Assembly: GCF_029320955.1 (NCBI RefSeq)
Contig: NZ_CP119757.1
Span: forward strand, 124,001-188,000
DNA length: 64,000 bases
Direction: 5' to 3'
DNA from: Flavobacterium sp. YJ01
GTDB lineage: Bacteria; Bacteroidota; Bacteroidia; Flavobacteriales; Flavobacteriaceae
Positions within the stretch are counted from its first letter, which is position 1, and each line of letters opens with the position of its first letter. Shown here piece by piece: positions 52,410 to 60,323 of this stretch. Made by a program: the position numbers and the translations under genes. Under the pieces are notes generated by a model, which was not told where the DNA came from, did no database searches, and was given only the letters and a program-made list of their open reading frames with translations.

Positions 52410-54559
52410 TATTTTTTATTTATGATTATTATTGATGCTCTTGAGAAGTCAAAAACATCGTTTTTAGTGCCAGTCAGATTATCATTTTTATCGAAATAAT
52501 TGACTTTATAAGAAATCAAAGTATTATTTACAATGGTGTTTTTGATAATAAAATTGAATAAGATTGGAGTAGAAAATTCAGATTTCAAACGTTCAATCGT
52601 AAACTTACTTCCCGTTTCCTGAACCGTTAACTCGATTGTGATTTTATTTGTCGTTGCGTTTTGACTTTTAATCTGAACTTGAATATATCTATTGTAAGAT
52701 GTTGATTGAGAAACAATCTGAGTAAATTCTGAACTTATATTTTCTATGTTTTCAAAATCAAAAAACACATTTTTCAATTCGCCAGAAACGTTCGGATTTA
52801 AAGCTGAAAAATCCAGCAGTTTAATATCGTTACTGATTAGTTGCGGATACGTTTTAAAAAAAGCACTATTTATATAAGTCGAATTTTGATTGTTGACCAA
52901 TAAAACCGAATTTAGTTTGCAATTTGAAATCGATTGGTTTTCAATCTGAATTTTCTTTGCCGTATTATCGATTACCGCTTCTATAATTTCGCCAATTGTT
53001 TTTTCAATATTCAATTCGATTATACTTGAATCTTTAATTTCTTTATGCTGAAAATTAATGTTTGCATATTGCGAAATTGTATTATTTAAGGCATTAATCA
53101 TGATGCTAGCTTCAGACAAATTTTCTGTAGAAAGATCAAAAAGAAAGTGCTTTCCGTCTGTAGAAATTTCAGATTGCTGTAAAAAATAATTCCCGCTTAC
53201 ATCGTACTCTGCACCAATATCATTTGGAAACATAAACTGCACTTTATCAAAATAATCGGTTGTAGCTCCGTCAAGAAAATTATTCTGCAGAAGCGCAATT
53301 TTTAGTTTTGCAAGATCAAATTCTGAAAGATTCGGACCAATTGCAAACTGAAAACTTATTCTCGAAATTTCTTCCGCAGTTCCAGCGTCTTCTTCATAAG
53401 CATGAAAAATTGTCGAAATGCAAGGCTTCATCGTGTTTAAATCTTTAGACAAACTATAAACTTTAGGAATCAGTAAAAAGGTATTTGGCTGAACCATAGA
53501 TTTATAAATAGAAAGCCTACTAAAATTAAAACCTGCCACAAAAATCTGCTTGAACTGAGAAAAATCTTCATTTAAATTAAACGGAATATTTACAAATCCG
53601 CCACCAATTGTTTTGTACAAACTTGTGGTAGGATCTGCACCAATCGGATAACTCAACGTTTTATTGATCTTTAAGAGGAAAGTACTTTTTACATATTCTT
53701 CTTGAACATTAGTTTTAATGCTGTTTTCTAACTGAATTCCTGATATAATGGTCTTAGGTGCCACTTTTATCTGCAAATCTGCCCTTACCATTAACGGACT
53801 ATTAATAAGCGTTGATTTGGGCTGTAAAGTGCTTTTAGTAACCGTCAGATCTTTCTTGATGATTTTGTCGCTTCTTAATACAGCAATATCTCTTGCAAAC
53901 AGAAAGTTTCTTTTTATCTTGGAATAACCTTTAAAATCGAAGAAAAGATCAATATTGCATTTAAGATCGTTTAGGTTTGAAACTAAATTTAGAAATGCAA
54001 TTTTTACCGCTTCATCAATCAAATCAAACTGAATTTCTTGTGTTGAAGTATTAACAATTCCATTTACTTTTATAAAATCAAGATTTACTTTAAGATTTAA
54101 AACTGCTTCTTTTAAGTTTAAGACGATACTTTTTTGATTGCTTTGTAAAGGCTTTTCTTTTATACTATATTTTAAAGTTACTTTTCCAAGAAGTCCTCCT
54201 TTATTTCCTGATTTATCTGGAATATTTTCATAATAAAAAACGGTTCCGTTGTTGGGTATAATTTCGACTTGCGGAAAAAACAGTGTTATTTCATTTTTGA
54301 AATAATCCTTAAAGTAATCATTTTCATTAATAGCTTTATCTCCTTCAATAAGAGGAAAATAATTTTCGACAAGTGGAAAAACCAAAATAGGTTTTATATC
54401 TATAGAATGAATAATTGGATGTTCAATAACTTTAAAGTCATTTACTTTATTCATTGTCACCGCAGTAAATGCTGTACTTGGTTTAGCAGGCTCAAGATTG
54501 AACCTGTTTATAGGAACTAATTTGGTTCCTTCGAGCTTAAATGTATTTAAATCTGGCAT
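52409..54559 (-). CDS. large hypothetical protein (716 aa), coupled to muramidase
   Basis: I do not recognise this 716-residue protein. It has no signal peptide or membrane helix and is rich in alternating hydrophobic strands with many Asn, Ile and Lys. It starts MPDLNTFKLEGTKLVPINRF. Notable stretches are IIPNNGTVFYYENIPDKSGN, KIALLQNNFLDGATTDYFDK, and the C-terminal strand pattern SYKVNYFDKNDNLTGTKNDV. The whole appears to be a chain of beta-sandwich-like modules, as in structural or adhesive proteins. It lies between the 671-residue protein (77 bases upstream) and the muramidase (overlapping). It could be a structural or effector component acting with the muramidase. Confidence 0.7.
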   Translation of the reverse strand: MPDLNTFKLEGTKLVPINRFNLEPAKPSTAFTAVTMNKVNDFKVIEHPIIHSIDIKPILVFPLVENYFPLIEGDKAINENDYFKDYFKNEITLFFPQVEIIPNNGTVFYYENIPDKSGNKGGLLGKVTLKYSIKEKPLQSNQKSIVLNLKEAVLNLKVNLDFIKVNGIVNTSTQEIQFDLIDEAVKIAFLNLVSNLNDLKCNIDLFFDFKGYSKIKRNFLFARDIAVLRSDKIIKKDLTVTKSTLQPKSTLINSPLMVRADLQIKVAPKTIISGIQLENSIKTNVQEEYVKSTFLLKINKTLSYPIGADPTTSLYKTIGGGFVNIPFNLNEDFSQFKQIFVAGFNFSRLSIYKSMVQPNTFLLIPKVYSLSKDLNTMKPCISTIFHAYEEDAGTAEEISRISFQFAIGPNLSEFDLAKLKIALLQNNFLDGATTDYFDKVQFMFPNDIGAEYDVSGNYFLQQSEISTDGKHFLFDLSTENLSEASIMINALNNTISQYANINFQHKEIKDSSIIELNIEKTIGEIIEAVIDNTAKKIQIENQSISNCKLNSVLLVNNQNSTYINSAFFKTYPQLISNDIKLLDFSALNPNVSGELKNVFFDFENIENISSEFTQIVSQSTSYNRYIQVQIKSQNATTNKITIELTVQETGSKFTIERLKSEFSTPILFNFIIKNTIVNNTLISYKVNYFDKNDNLTGTKNDVFDFSRASIIIINKK

Positions 54560-54636
54560 AACGTTTTGGTTTTATAATTAAGATTTGAAGAAACAAAAGG
54601 GACATGACTTCCCTTCTGCTTACTAACTCAAAAAAA

Positions 54637-56652
54637 TTATTCCATAAATGGAGCTCTGATTTTCTCAATATCCGCATTTTGAGCATCAGTTCCTGTTGGA
54701 ATTTCAAACAAAACATCTCCTTCCTGATAATCTATTTTGATATAATCTGTAGAAATAGAAACCTTTTTAGATTTTTTACCAATTTTTCCGTTGCAAGTAT
54801 ATTTTACTTTGTATTCTGTTGGTTTAATAGTATAATCCAACTCATACCAAGCTCTATACGGAATTGCATCTTCAAAATTATCTACGGTAAACTTGAACTT
54901 TTTAGAAGACATTTTATCTACTTTTAAAGTCACTTCTAATGTATCGCAATCATAAAGTTCTTCTGTAGATAATGTGTAGTTTATCATGTTTTGAATTGGT
55001 AGCGGAACGAAGATTTTTGTTCCTTCAAATTCAAATTCACGAGTTGTATCTTTTAGCTTGATTCTCTTGTCTTTTTCGTACATTACTTCCTGACGAACTT
55101 TAACTTTAGTCGAACCATTATTTTTTACGAAATCAAACACAAAAGCATTTTTTTCTTTCGATTTATCGTTCCAAGTTGCTGGAAAAATAGCGTCGATTTC
55201 TTTACCCGATCTGCTCGTATTTTTTACATACGGAGTTCCTTCTGGCGCGATCATTCTACCTGAACTTTTCCAAATTAATTTTCCTTTAGAATCTGGATAT
55301 CCAACTTCAATAGAAACCTGACTTACGGGACTATCATTAACAATATCGCTGTCTTTGTCTAGTTTAATCAAACCTCCGTTTAAAGACGCAATTACCTGAA
55401 CCTTAGAAAAGTCTTCGTCTAACTGAATTTCAGTAATATATTTTTTCAGATCGGCTTTTGCTTCAGGACCAGATTTCAGAGTTAAAGGAGTAAGATTTCC
55501 ACTAATTTTTGAATCTAAAACTTCAATCGCAGAGAATTTAATTTCATCCGTAAATTTTACTTCTCTAATTTGAGTTCCATGTTTTAAGCTCACTCCTACA
55601 CTTCCGCCTCCGAAAAGAATTCTAAAAAATCCGCCTGGTTTTTCAGGTGTCGAAGCTGGAGTAAATTGTTTTTCTGGCGCATCAAAAATCTGTTTCTGCA
55701 CCATTTGAAAAGCAAAATCTCTTTGTTTTTGAAAAAGAGCTTCTTCGACTTTTTTTCTTTCATCGTTAGAAAACTGATTATCCGTGATGATTTCGCTGAC
55801 GATTCCACCCTGAGTTAAGATTTTTTCGTACTCACTTTCCCAATTCACATCTACAAACGACCAGCTAACATTGGCTTTGGCAGAAAAATAAGAATGTACT
55901 TTTTTTACATCTACAGTTGTTTTAATTGTTGTAGTTGGCATATAGCCTTTGTACTTGATTTTGTTTTCGATAACCAGATTATTCGATCCAGATTCTAATG
56001 CATTTTTGACTAAAGAAGCACTGTTGCGTCCCATAAGTACAGAAAGTGCATTATCGCCCAATCCAAATGTAGTTCCTGCGCCTTCTCCTTGAATATTAAA
56101 TGTCCACGGATTTGCGCCTCCAAACGGGTTATTTGGCGATTTTTCGCCCACAACATGCATTGTAATCGTGTTTTCTGTTAATTGAATCGGTCTAACATTG
56201 GTTTCATTAAAATCTCTGTCAACTCCTTTCAAATAAGAAAATAATCCAAAAAGTTTTGACTGTCTTTGATTATTATAATTCGTGTGAAGCTTTTGTTTTA
56301 ATTTATCGATTGCTTTTTTCAATAAAGCTTCTGGCAAATCGATTGTACTGGTTAAAGTGGTGTAAGCTCCGGCTTCTTCTTCCAATCCTTCTGCACCAAT
56401 TACGGTAGACGAATCTCCTTCTGATTTAAAAACCTGCATGGCAAATTTGAATCTTCCGTCGGGATGTTTCGCCAAACGAGGCGCTTTTGGATAATAATAA
56501 AACTGCATTGGCAGACCGGCATCTCTCAATAATATATTGTTAGGATCTGGCGAGAAAAGCACTGCATAATCTGCTCCATCTTCTTTCTCTAAAAGAATTT
56601 CTACTGTTCCGGCTCCTGCATGAGGATAACCTAGGGCTGTTGGTTGTGACAT
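54637..56652 (-). CDS. large hypothetical protein (671 aa), first in muramidase operon
   Basis: I do not recognise this 671-residue protein. It has no signal peptide. The N-terminal 70 residues include ADYAVLFSPDPNN and MQFYYYPKAPRLAKHPDGRF. A helical middle (about residues 290-345: NDERKKVEEALFQKQRDFAF) follows an HSYFSAKANVSWSFVDVNW segment. Glycine-rich GGFFRILFGGGSVG near 365 leads into strand-rich C-terminal modules that end with DYTIKPTEYKVKYTCNGK. The last module resembles in layout the end of the 716-residue neighbour. It is the promoter-proximal gene of the minus-strand group, facing the two-component operon across 259 bases. Confidence 0.7.
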   Translation of the reverse strand: MSQPTALGYPHAGAGTVEILLEKEDGADYAVLFSPDPNNILLRDAGLPMQFYYYPKAPRLAKHPDGRFKFAMQVFKSEGDSSTVIGAEGLEEEAGAYTTLTSTIDLPEALLKKAIDKLKQKLHTNYNNQRQSKLFGLFSYLKGVDRDFNETNVRPIQLTENTITMHVVGEKSPNNPFGGANPWTFNIQGEGAGTTFGLGDNALSVLMGRNSASLVKNALESGSNNLVIENKIKYKGYMPTTTIKTTVDVKKVHSYFSAKANVSWSFVDVNWESEYEKILTQGGIVSEIITDNQFSNDERKKVEEALFQKQRDFAFQMVQKQIFDAPEKQFTPASTPEKPGGFFRILFGGGSVGVSLKHGTQIREVKFTDEIKFSAIEVLDSKISGNLTPLTLKSGPEAKADLKKYITEIQLDEDFSKVQVIASLNGGLIKLDKDSDIVNDSPVSQVSIEVGYPDSKGKLIWKSSGRMIAPEGTPYVKNTSRSGKEIDAIFPATWNDKSKEKNAFVFDFVKNNGSTKVKVRQEVMYEKDKRIKLKDTTREFEFEGTKIFVPLPIQNMINYTLSTEELYDCDTLEVTLKVDKMSSKKFKFTVDNFEDAIPYRAWYELDYTIKPTEYKVKYTCNGKIGKKSKKVSISTDYIKIDYQEGDVLFEIPTGTDAQNADIEKIRAPFME

Positions 56653-56804
56653 AATTTTTAATTTTTTAGTTAATTATTGATTAAGGCTTAAATTCTAAAA
56701 ATCATTTTTGCCTTAAAACTGACGATGTAAAATTCCATTTTTATAAAATATTATGTAACAGCACTTTAACCCATTTTTTAGAATCATTATTACCCAAATA
56801 AAAA

Positions 56805-56820
56805 AGGGGATATTTCCCCT
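56805..56820. promoter_or_regulatory. palindrome at the divergent promoter (possible operator)
   Basis: This reads aggggatatttcccct, with perfect six-base arms around a four-base centre, unusually G+C-rich for this gap. It abuts the -33 element of the plus-strand operon. On the minus strand it is followed by six T residues, so a short terminator is an alternative reading. Confidence 0.5.
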
Positions 56821-56850
56821 TGCCACAACTTTGGGTTTCAGATAATTTTG
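56820..56850 (+). promoter_or_regulatory. promoter of the two-component operon
   Basis: TTG at 56820-56822 and TAATTTTG at 56843-56850 are separated by 20 bases, fitting the flavobacterial -33/-7 pattern. The first start codon is at 56912. Confidence 0.6.
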
Positions 56851-56911
56851 TCTTTCAACAGCATACAAAATGTTGTTAACTAAATCCTTAACCATTCAAT
56901 AATAAATAACT

Positions 56912-57343
56912 ATGAAAAATCCTCCCGCAAAACCAAGTCAGTTAATCACTAAAGAATTTGCCAAACAATTAAATGTGAATTACAACAATAGAAAAGCTTC
57001 TCTTACTGCCAAAAAATCGCAAAAAGAAGATGCTAATGCCATTTGGTATTCATTAGAAGAATTAGAAAACTACATTCATTACATAAAAACCAACGGCGCA
57101 ATAGACGGCTATAATGTAGACGGAATTCGCTTTTATTTTGGAGTTTATCCTGATGATGAAAAACATGGAGAAAAAGCAGGTTTGACAACTTTGTTTTTAG
57201 TTCCAACAGGAAAAAAGATAGAACAGAATACTGCTAAAGTTCAAAGCTTTGCATTTGCAAAAGAAGCTTTATCTTCTGACATACAAAGTCTTGAACCAAT
57301 GAACTACGGAAACATCGGAAGACCACCAAGTTTAATATATTAA
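56912..57343 (+). CDS. hypothetical protein, first gene of the two-component operon
   Basis: This 143-residue protein is soluble and has no assigned function. It has a basic N-terminal part (LNVNYNNRKASLTAKKSQKE) and a core with SLEELENYIHYIKTNGAIDG, then VDGIRFYFGVYPDDEKHGEK and GLTTLFLVPTG. The end NYGNIGRPPSLIY is proline-rich. The core reads as a compact alpha/beta domain of the sort conserved in Bacteroidota. The following membrane-protein gene starts 6 bases after its stop codon. Confidence 0.7.
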   Translation: MKNPPAKPSQLITKEFAKQLNVNYNNRKASLTAKKSQKEDANAIWYSLEELENYIHYIKTNGAIDGYNVDGIRFYFGVYPDDEKHGEKAGLTTLFLVPTGKKIEQNTAKVQSFAFAKEALSSDIQSLEPMNYGNIGRPPSLIY

Positions 57344-57349
57344 AAAACT

Positions 57350-57997
57350 ATGTTTGAATTTTTACGATCTTATATCATTTACTTAGCTTTTTTATCAGGT
57401 CTTGTTGGTTTATTTTCGCTTCCAAAACTTCCTGGTAATAAAGCTAAATTTTTAGTACTTTTAATCTGGTTTTCAATATTAATTGAAATTGTAGGCTATT
57501 ATTTTACCCATTGGACTGGGTTACTGAATTATTATGTATACAATTTCTATATGTTTGCCAGTTTTACCGCCTATATTTTACTTCTACGAGCCTTACTTTC
57601 TAAAATTAATAATAAACATTTAGCCATTCTGTTTTTGATTCTATTTGTTGTTTCTTTCTTTTTAAACATTTTATATTTTAAAGAAGACACAAATCGATCC
57701 TTTACCTATAGTTTTGCTATCGGCGTATTATTAGTTTTAATATTATCCTGTTTATATTTAGTAGAAATTTTCAATTCGAACAAAATTTTAAATTTTAAAA
57801 AGTCAGTGTTTTTTTGGTATGTTTTAGGAATTCTTGTTTTTCATGTTCCTTTTACTCCTTTTATGCTGGCAATCAATTGGTTTTTAATCAAACAAGACGA
57901 ATCTGTATTTAGTTTGGTATTGTTTATTTTAAATTTTCTGGCACATTGCTGCTTTATAATCGGATTTGTATGGAGCGAAAAGAAATACAATTATTAG
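57350..57997 (+). CDS. multi-pass membrane protein coupled to histidine kinase
   Basis: This 215-residue protein has about seven hydrophobic helices over its whole length and few loops (LRSYIIYLAFLSGLVGLFSL, then FLVLLIWFSILIEIVGYYF, with ILFLILFVVSFFLNILYF later). The C-terminus FVWSEKKYNY is cytoplasmic. Its last 28 coding bases overlap the start of the kinase gene. It could be the sensory membrane module of the kinase, encoded separately, because the kinase itself has only one membrane helix. The family is not recognised. Confidence 0.72.
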   Translation: MFEFLRSYIIYLAFLSGLVGLFSLPKLPGNKAKFLVLLIWFSILIEIVGYYFTHWTGLLNYYVYNFYMFASFTAYILLLRALLSKINNKHLAILFLILFVVSFFLNILYFKEDTNRSFTYSFAIGVLLVLILSCLYLVEIFNSNKILNFKKSVFFWYVLGILVFHVPFTPFMLAINWFLIKQDESVFSLVLFILNFLAHCCFIIGFVWSEKKYNY

Positions 57998-58752
57998 TTA
58001 TTTCATTAGGTATTGTTTTCTTTACCTTAATCGTCACTTTGGTCATTATTTTCTTTTATTTTTTAAAAAAAAGAAACAGCTATTTGGTAGAAAAAATGGA
58101 AGCCGACTTGTATTTCCAGTCCGAACTTGTAAAAACTCGAATTGAAATTAAAGATCAGACATTGTCTGAAATCAGTAAAGAATTGCATGACAATATCGGG
58201 CAGATTATTTCGGTTGCCATTATGCAGCTTAATATTTCGATTAGTAACAAAAATGTTCAAATAAGTGAATTAAAAGATCTTAAAGCCGTTCTTGCAAAAT
58301 CATTAGACGAATTGAGAATTCTTTCTCGAATTATAAACAAAGATAATTTACTCCAAAATAACTTCATAGAAGCCATTCAGCAAGATTTAGAACGGATTAA
58401 AAAATTAAAGAAAATCAAATACAATTTCCATCAAACCGGGACAATTCCAGCTATAAATGAAGAACATGAATTAATCATTTATCGAATTTTTCAAGAAGCG
58501 CTCCACAACAGCTTAAAACATTCTAGAAGTGATTTATTTGATGTTTATATCGAAGCTACCGATTCTGTTTTTAAATTGAAATTAAAAGATTTCGGAATTG
58601 GATATGACCTTAAAAAATCAAATTCTGGAATCGGATTAAATAATATGAAATTGAGAGCAAAATTAATCGGTGCCAAATTAATTATAAATTCAGATCAAAC
58701 AGGAACGATGGTAACTATTGAATATCCATTAACTCAAGGCTATGAAAACTAA
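57970..58752 (+). CDS. sensor histidine kinase, NarL/LiaS-type
   Basis: This 260-residue protein starts at ATG 57970 (MERKEIQLLVISLG). One membrane helix (residues 7-30) is followed by a short coiled linker. The HisKA_3 domain carries the phospho-acceptor histidine in ISKELHDNIGQIISVAIMQL. The HATPase_c domain carries the N box in FQEALHNSLKHSRS, the G1 box in LKDFGIGYD and the G2 box in SGIGLNNMKLRAKLIGAKL. There is no extracytoplasmic sensor domain, so input probably comes from the overlapping upstream membrane protein. Its end overlaps the response regulator gene by 11 bases. Confidence 0.93.
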   Translation: MERKEIQLLVISLGIVFFTLIVTLVIIFFYFLKKRNSYLVEKMEADLYFQSELVKTRIEIKDQTLSEISKELHDNIGQIISVAIMQLNISISNKNVQISELKDLKAVLAKSLDELRILSRIINKDNLLQNNFIEAIQQDLERIKKLKKIKYNFHQTGTIPAINEEHELIIYRIFQEALHNSLKHSRSDLFDVYIEATDSVFKLKLKDFGIGYDLKKSNSGIGLNNMKLRAKLIGAKLIINSDQTGTMVTIEYPLTQGYEN

Positions 58753-59392
58753 CTCAAAAAATAAAATTCTGATTGTTGATGATCATTTACTATTTTCTCA
58801 ATCTCTAGAATTACTAATTAAAAGTTTTGGAGATTATGAAGTAATCGAACGTTTTGAAAACGGAAAAGTTTTTATTGATTATATCGAAGAAAATGCTTCT
58901 GCAGAAATTGATCTTATTTTGCTAGATGTAAACATGCCAGTTTTAGACGGATTAAGCACTATGAAATGGCTAAAAGATTGTCGTCCAGATTTGAAAGTAA
59001 TTGCTTTATCTGTAAATGATGATGAAGATATTATCATAAAAATGATTACCAACGGAGCAAAAGGTTATTTGCTAAAAGATACTTCTCCCGAAATATTTAA
59101 AGAAGCAATTGAATGTGTAATTGAAAAGGGTTTTTATTTCACCGAATTAGTTTCTGGAATGTTGATTAATAAAGTCAATAGCAATGATAAAAAAATCAAT
59201 TTAAAAGAAAAAGAAATTGTTTTCATCAAACATGCCTGTACAGAAATGACTTATAAAGAAATTGCATCAGAAATGTGTTTAAGTCCGAAAACTATCGACG
59301 GTTACCGAGAATCTCTTTTTGATAAACTTGAAATAAAAACCCGAATCGGATTAGTGCTTTATGCCATTAAGCATAAAATTGTTTTTGTTTGA
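58742..59392 (+). CDS. response regulator, NarL/FixJ family
   Basis: This 216-residue protein has an N-terminal receiver with the phospho-acceptor D62 in LILLDVNMPVLDG and conserved lysine in GYLLKDTSPE. The C-terminal LuxR-type helix-turn-helix is in EMTYKEIASEMCLSPKTIDG and continues RESLFDKLEIKTR. It is the partner of the overlapping kinase gene. Likely targets are its own promoter and the divergent 671/716/muramidase genes, inferred from position and from the palindrome at 56805. Confidence 0.94.
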   Translation: MKTNSKNKILIVDDHLLFSQSLELLIKSFGDYEVIERFENGKVFIDYIEENASAEIDLILLDVNMPVLDGLSTMKWLKDCRPDLKVIALSVNDDEDIIIKMITNGAKGYLLKDTSPEIFKEAIECVIEKGFYFTELVSGMLINKVNSNDKKINLKEKEIVFIKHACTEMTYKEIASEMCLSPKTIDGYRESLFDKLEIKTRIGLVLYAIKHKIVFV

Positions 59393-59393
59393 A

Positions 59394-59906
59394 TTAATAG
59401 GTTAAAGCAGCGAAAACGGGGTAATCATTTATTTTTTCTCTTCCGTTTAGAAAAGTGAGTTCCATTAAGAAATTGCATTGCACAATTTCGCCTCCTAATT
59501 TTTCCACCAATTCGCAAACAGCTTTTGCGGTTCCGCCTGTTGCCAAGACATCGTCGTGAATCAAAACACGGTCTCCTTTTTTTATGGCATCTGTATGCAT
59601 TTCTAAACTATCAAAACCATATTCTAATTCATAAGATGCAGAAATTCTATCAAAAGGAAGCTTTTTTGGCTTACGAACAGGAACAAATCCAGCATTTAAT
59701 TCTTGAGCAAGCAACATTCCGAAGAAAAAACCACGACTTTCAGCTCCAACAACCTTATCAATTTTTTGATTTTTTAAAGAATCAAGCAAAACTTTTAGAC
59801 AATTTGTTCTTGCTTCGGGGTTATTTAGTAAAGGAGTGATATCTTTAAATAAAATTCCTTCCTTTGGAAATCCCTGAATATCACGTATATAATTTTCAAA
59901 CTGCAT
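59394..59906 (-). CDS. apt: adenine phosphoribosyltransferase
   Basis: This 170-residue protein has FPKEGILFKDITPLL at the N-terminus, VVGAESRGFFFGMLLAQEL, and the PRPP-binding loop in RVLIHDDVLATGGTAKAVCE. It converts adenine and PRPP to AMP for purine salvage. It ends one base after the response regulator stop and is convergent with it. It is divergent from the tRNA gene. Confidence 0.96.
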   Translation of the reverse strand: MQFENYIRDIQGFPKEGILFKDITPLLNNPEARTNCLKVLLDSLKNQKIDKVVGAESRGFFFGMLLAQELNAGFVPVRKPKKLPFDRISASYELEYGFDSLEMHTDAIKKGDRVLIHDDVLATGGTAKAVCELVEKLGGEIVQCNFLMELTFLNGREKINDYPVFAALTY

Positions 59907-59934
59907 TTTTTTTTAATTTTATGTTATTTTTCCC

Positions 59935-59964
59935 TTGTTTATCTCACATTTATGTCTATCTTTG
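59935..59964 (+). promoter_or_regulatory. promoter of the tRNA-Arg gene
   Basis: TTG at 59935-59937 and TATCTTTG at 59957-59964 have a spacing of 19 bases. Transcription would start about 50 bases upstream of the mature tRNA. Confidence 0.6.
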
Positions 59965-60019
59965 CACCCGCAATAAGCAATCAACAAAGCTACGAAAATT
60001 AGCTGGTTGAAACAAAAAA

Positions 60020-60093
60020 GGCCTCGTGGCGCAACTGAATAGCGCATCTGATTACGGCTCAGAAGGTTACTGGTTTGAATCCAGTCGAGGTCA
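60020..60093 (+). tRNA. tRNA-Arg (anticodon ACG)
   Basis: A 74-base cloverleaf. The acceptor stem GGCCTCG pairs with CGAGGTC with one G-T pair. The D arm contains GCGC AACTGAATA GCGC. The anticodon stem is TCTGA/TCAGA with loop TTACGGC, giving anticodon ACG. The T arm is ACTGG TTTGAAT CCAGT, followed by discriminator A. CCA is not encoded. A terminator follows at once, and the DNA beyond it changes character. Confidence 0.95.
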
Positions 60094-60105
60094 CAACAAG
60101 CCAAA

Positions 60106-60142
60106 TGGCGTCAATTGAAGACAATAGACGCCAATTTTTTTT
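60106..60142 (+). terminator. intrinsic terminator of the tRNA gene
   Basis: The arms tggcgtc (60106-60112) and gacgcca (60127-60133) are followed by a run of T residues. Confidence 0.85.
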
Positions 60143-60323
60143 ATAATCTCACTTTATTTTTATTAGTTTAAAGATCCGGGCTACTCAGCAGCCAATTGAT
60201 ATTTGTTTAATTGAAGATTATTATTCTCCATTTTTTACTTTTTTAGAAAGTTATTTATAAATACAAATTTCGGTATGATGCCCCATGTATTGTTTTATTT
60301 ATTGATTTGTGAGATTTACTGTT

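Noticed and set aside
56713..56895. 60-aa frame on the minus strand in the divergent promoter gap
   Set aside because: It covers the promoter and palindrome of the plus-strand operon, has no recognisable features, and probably is not translated.
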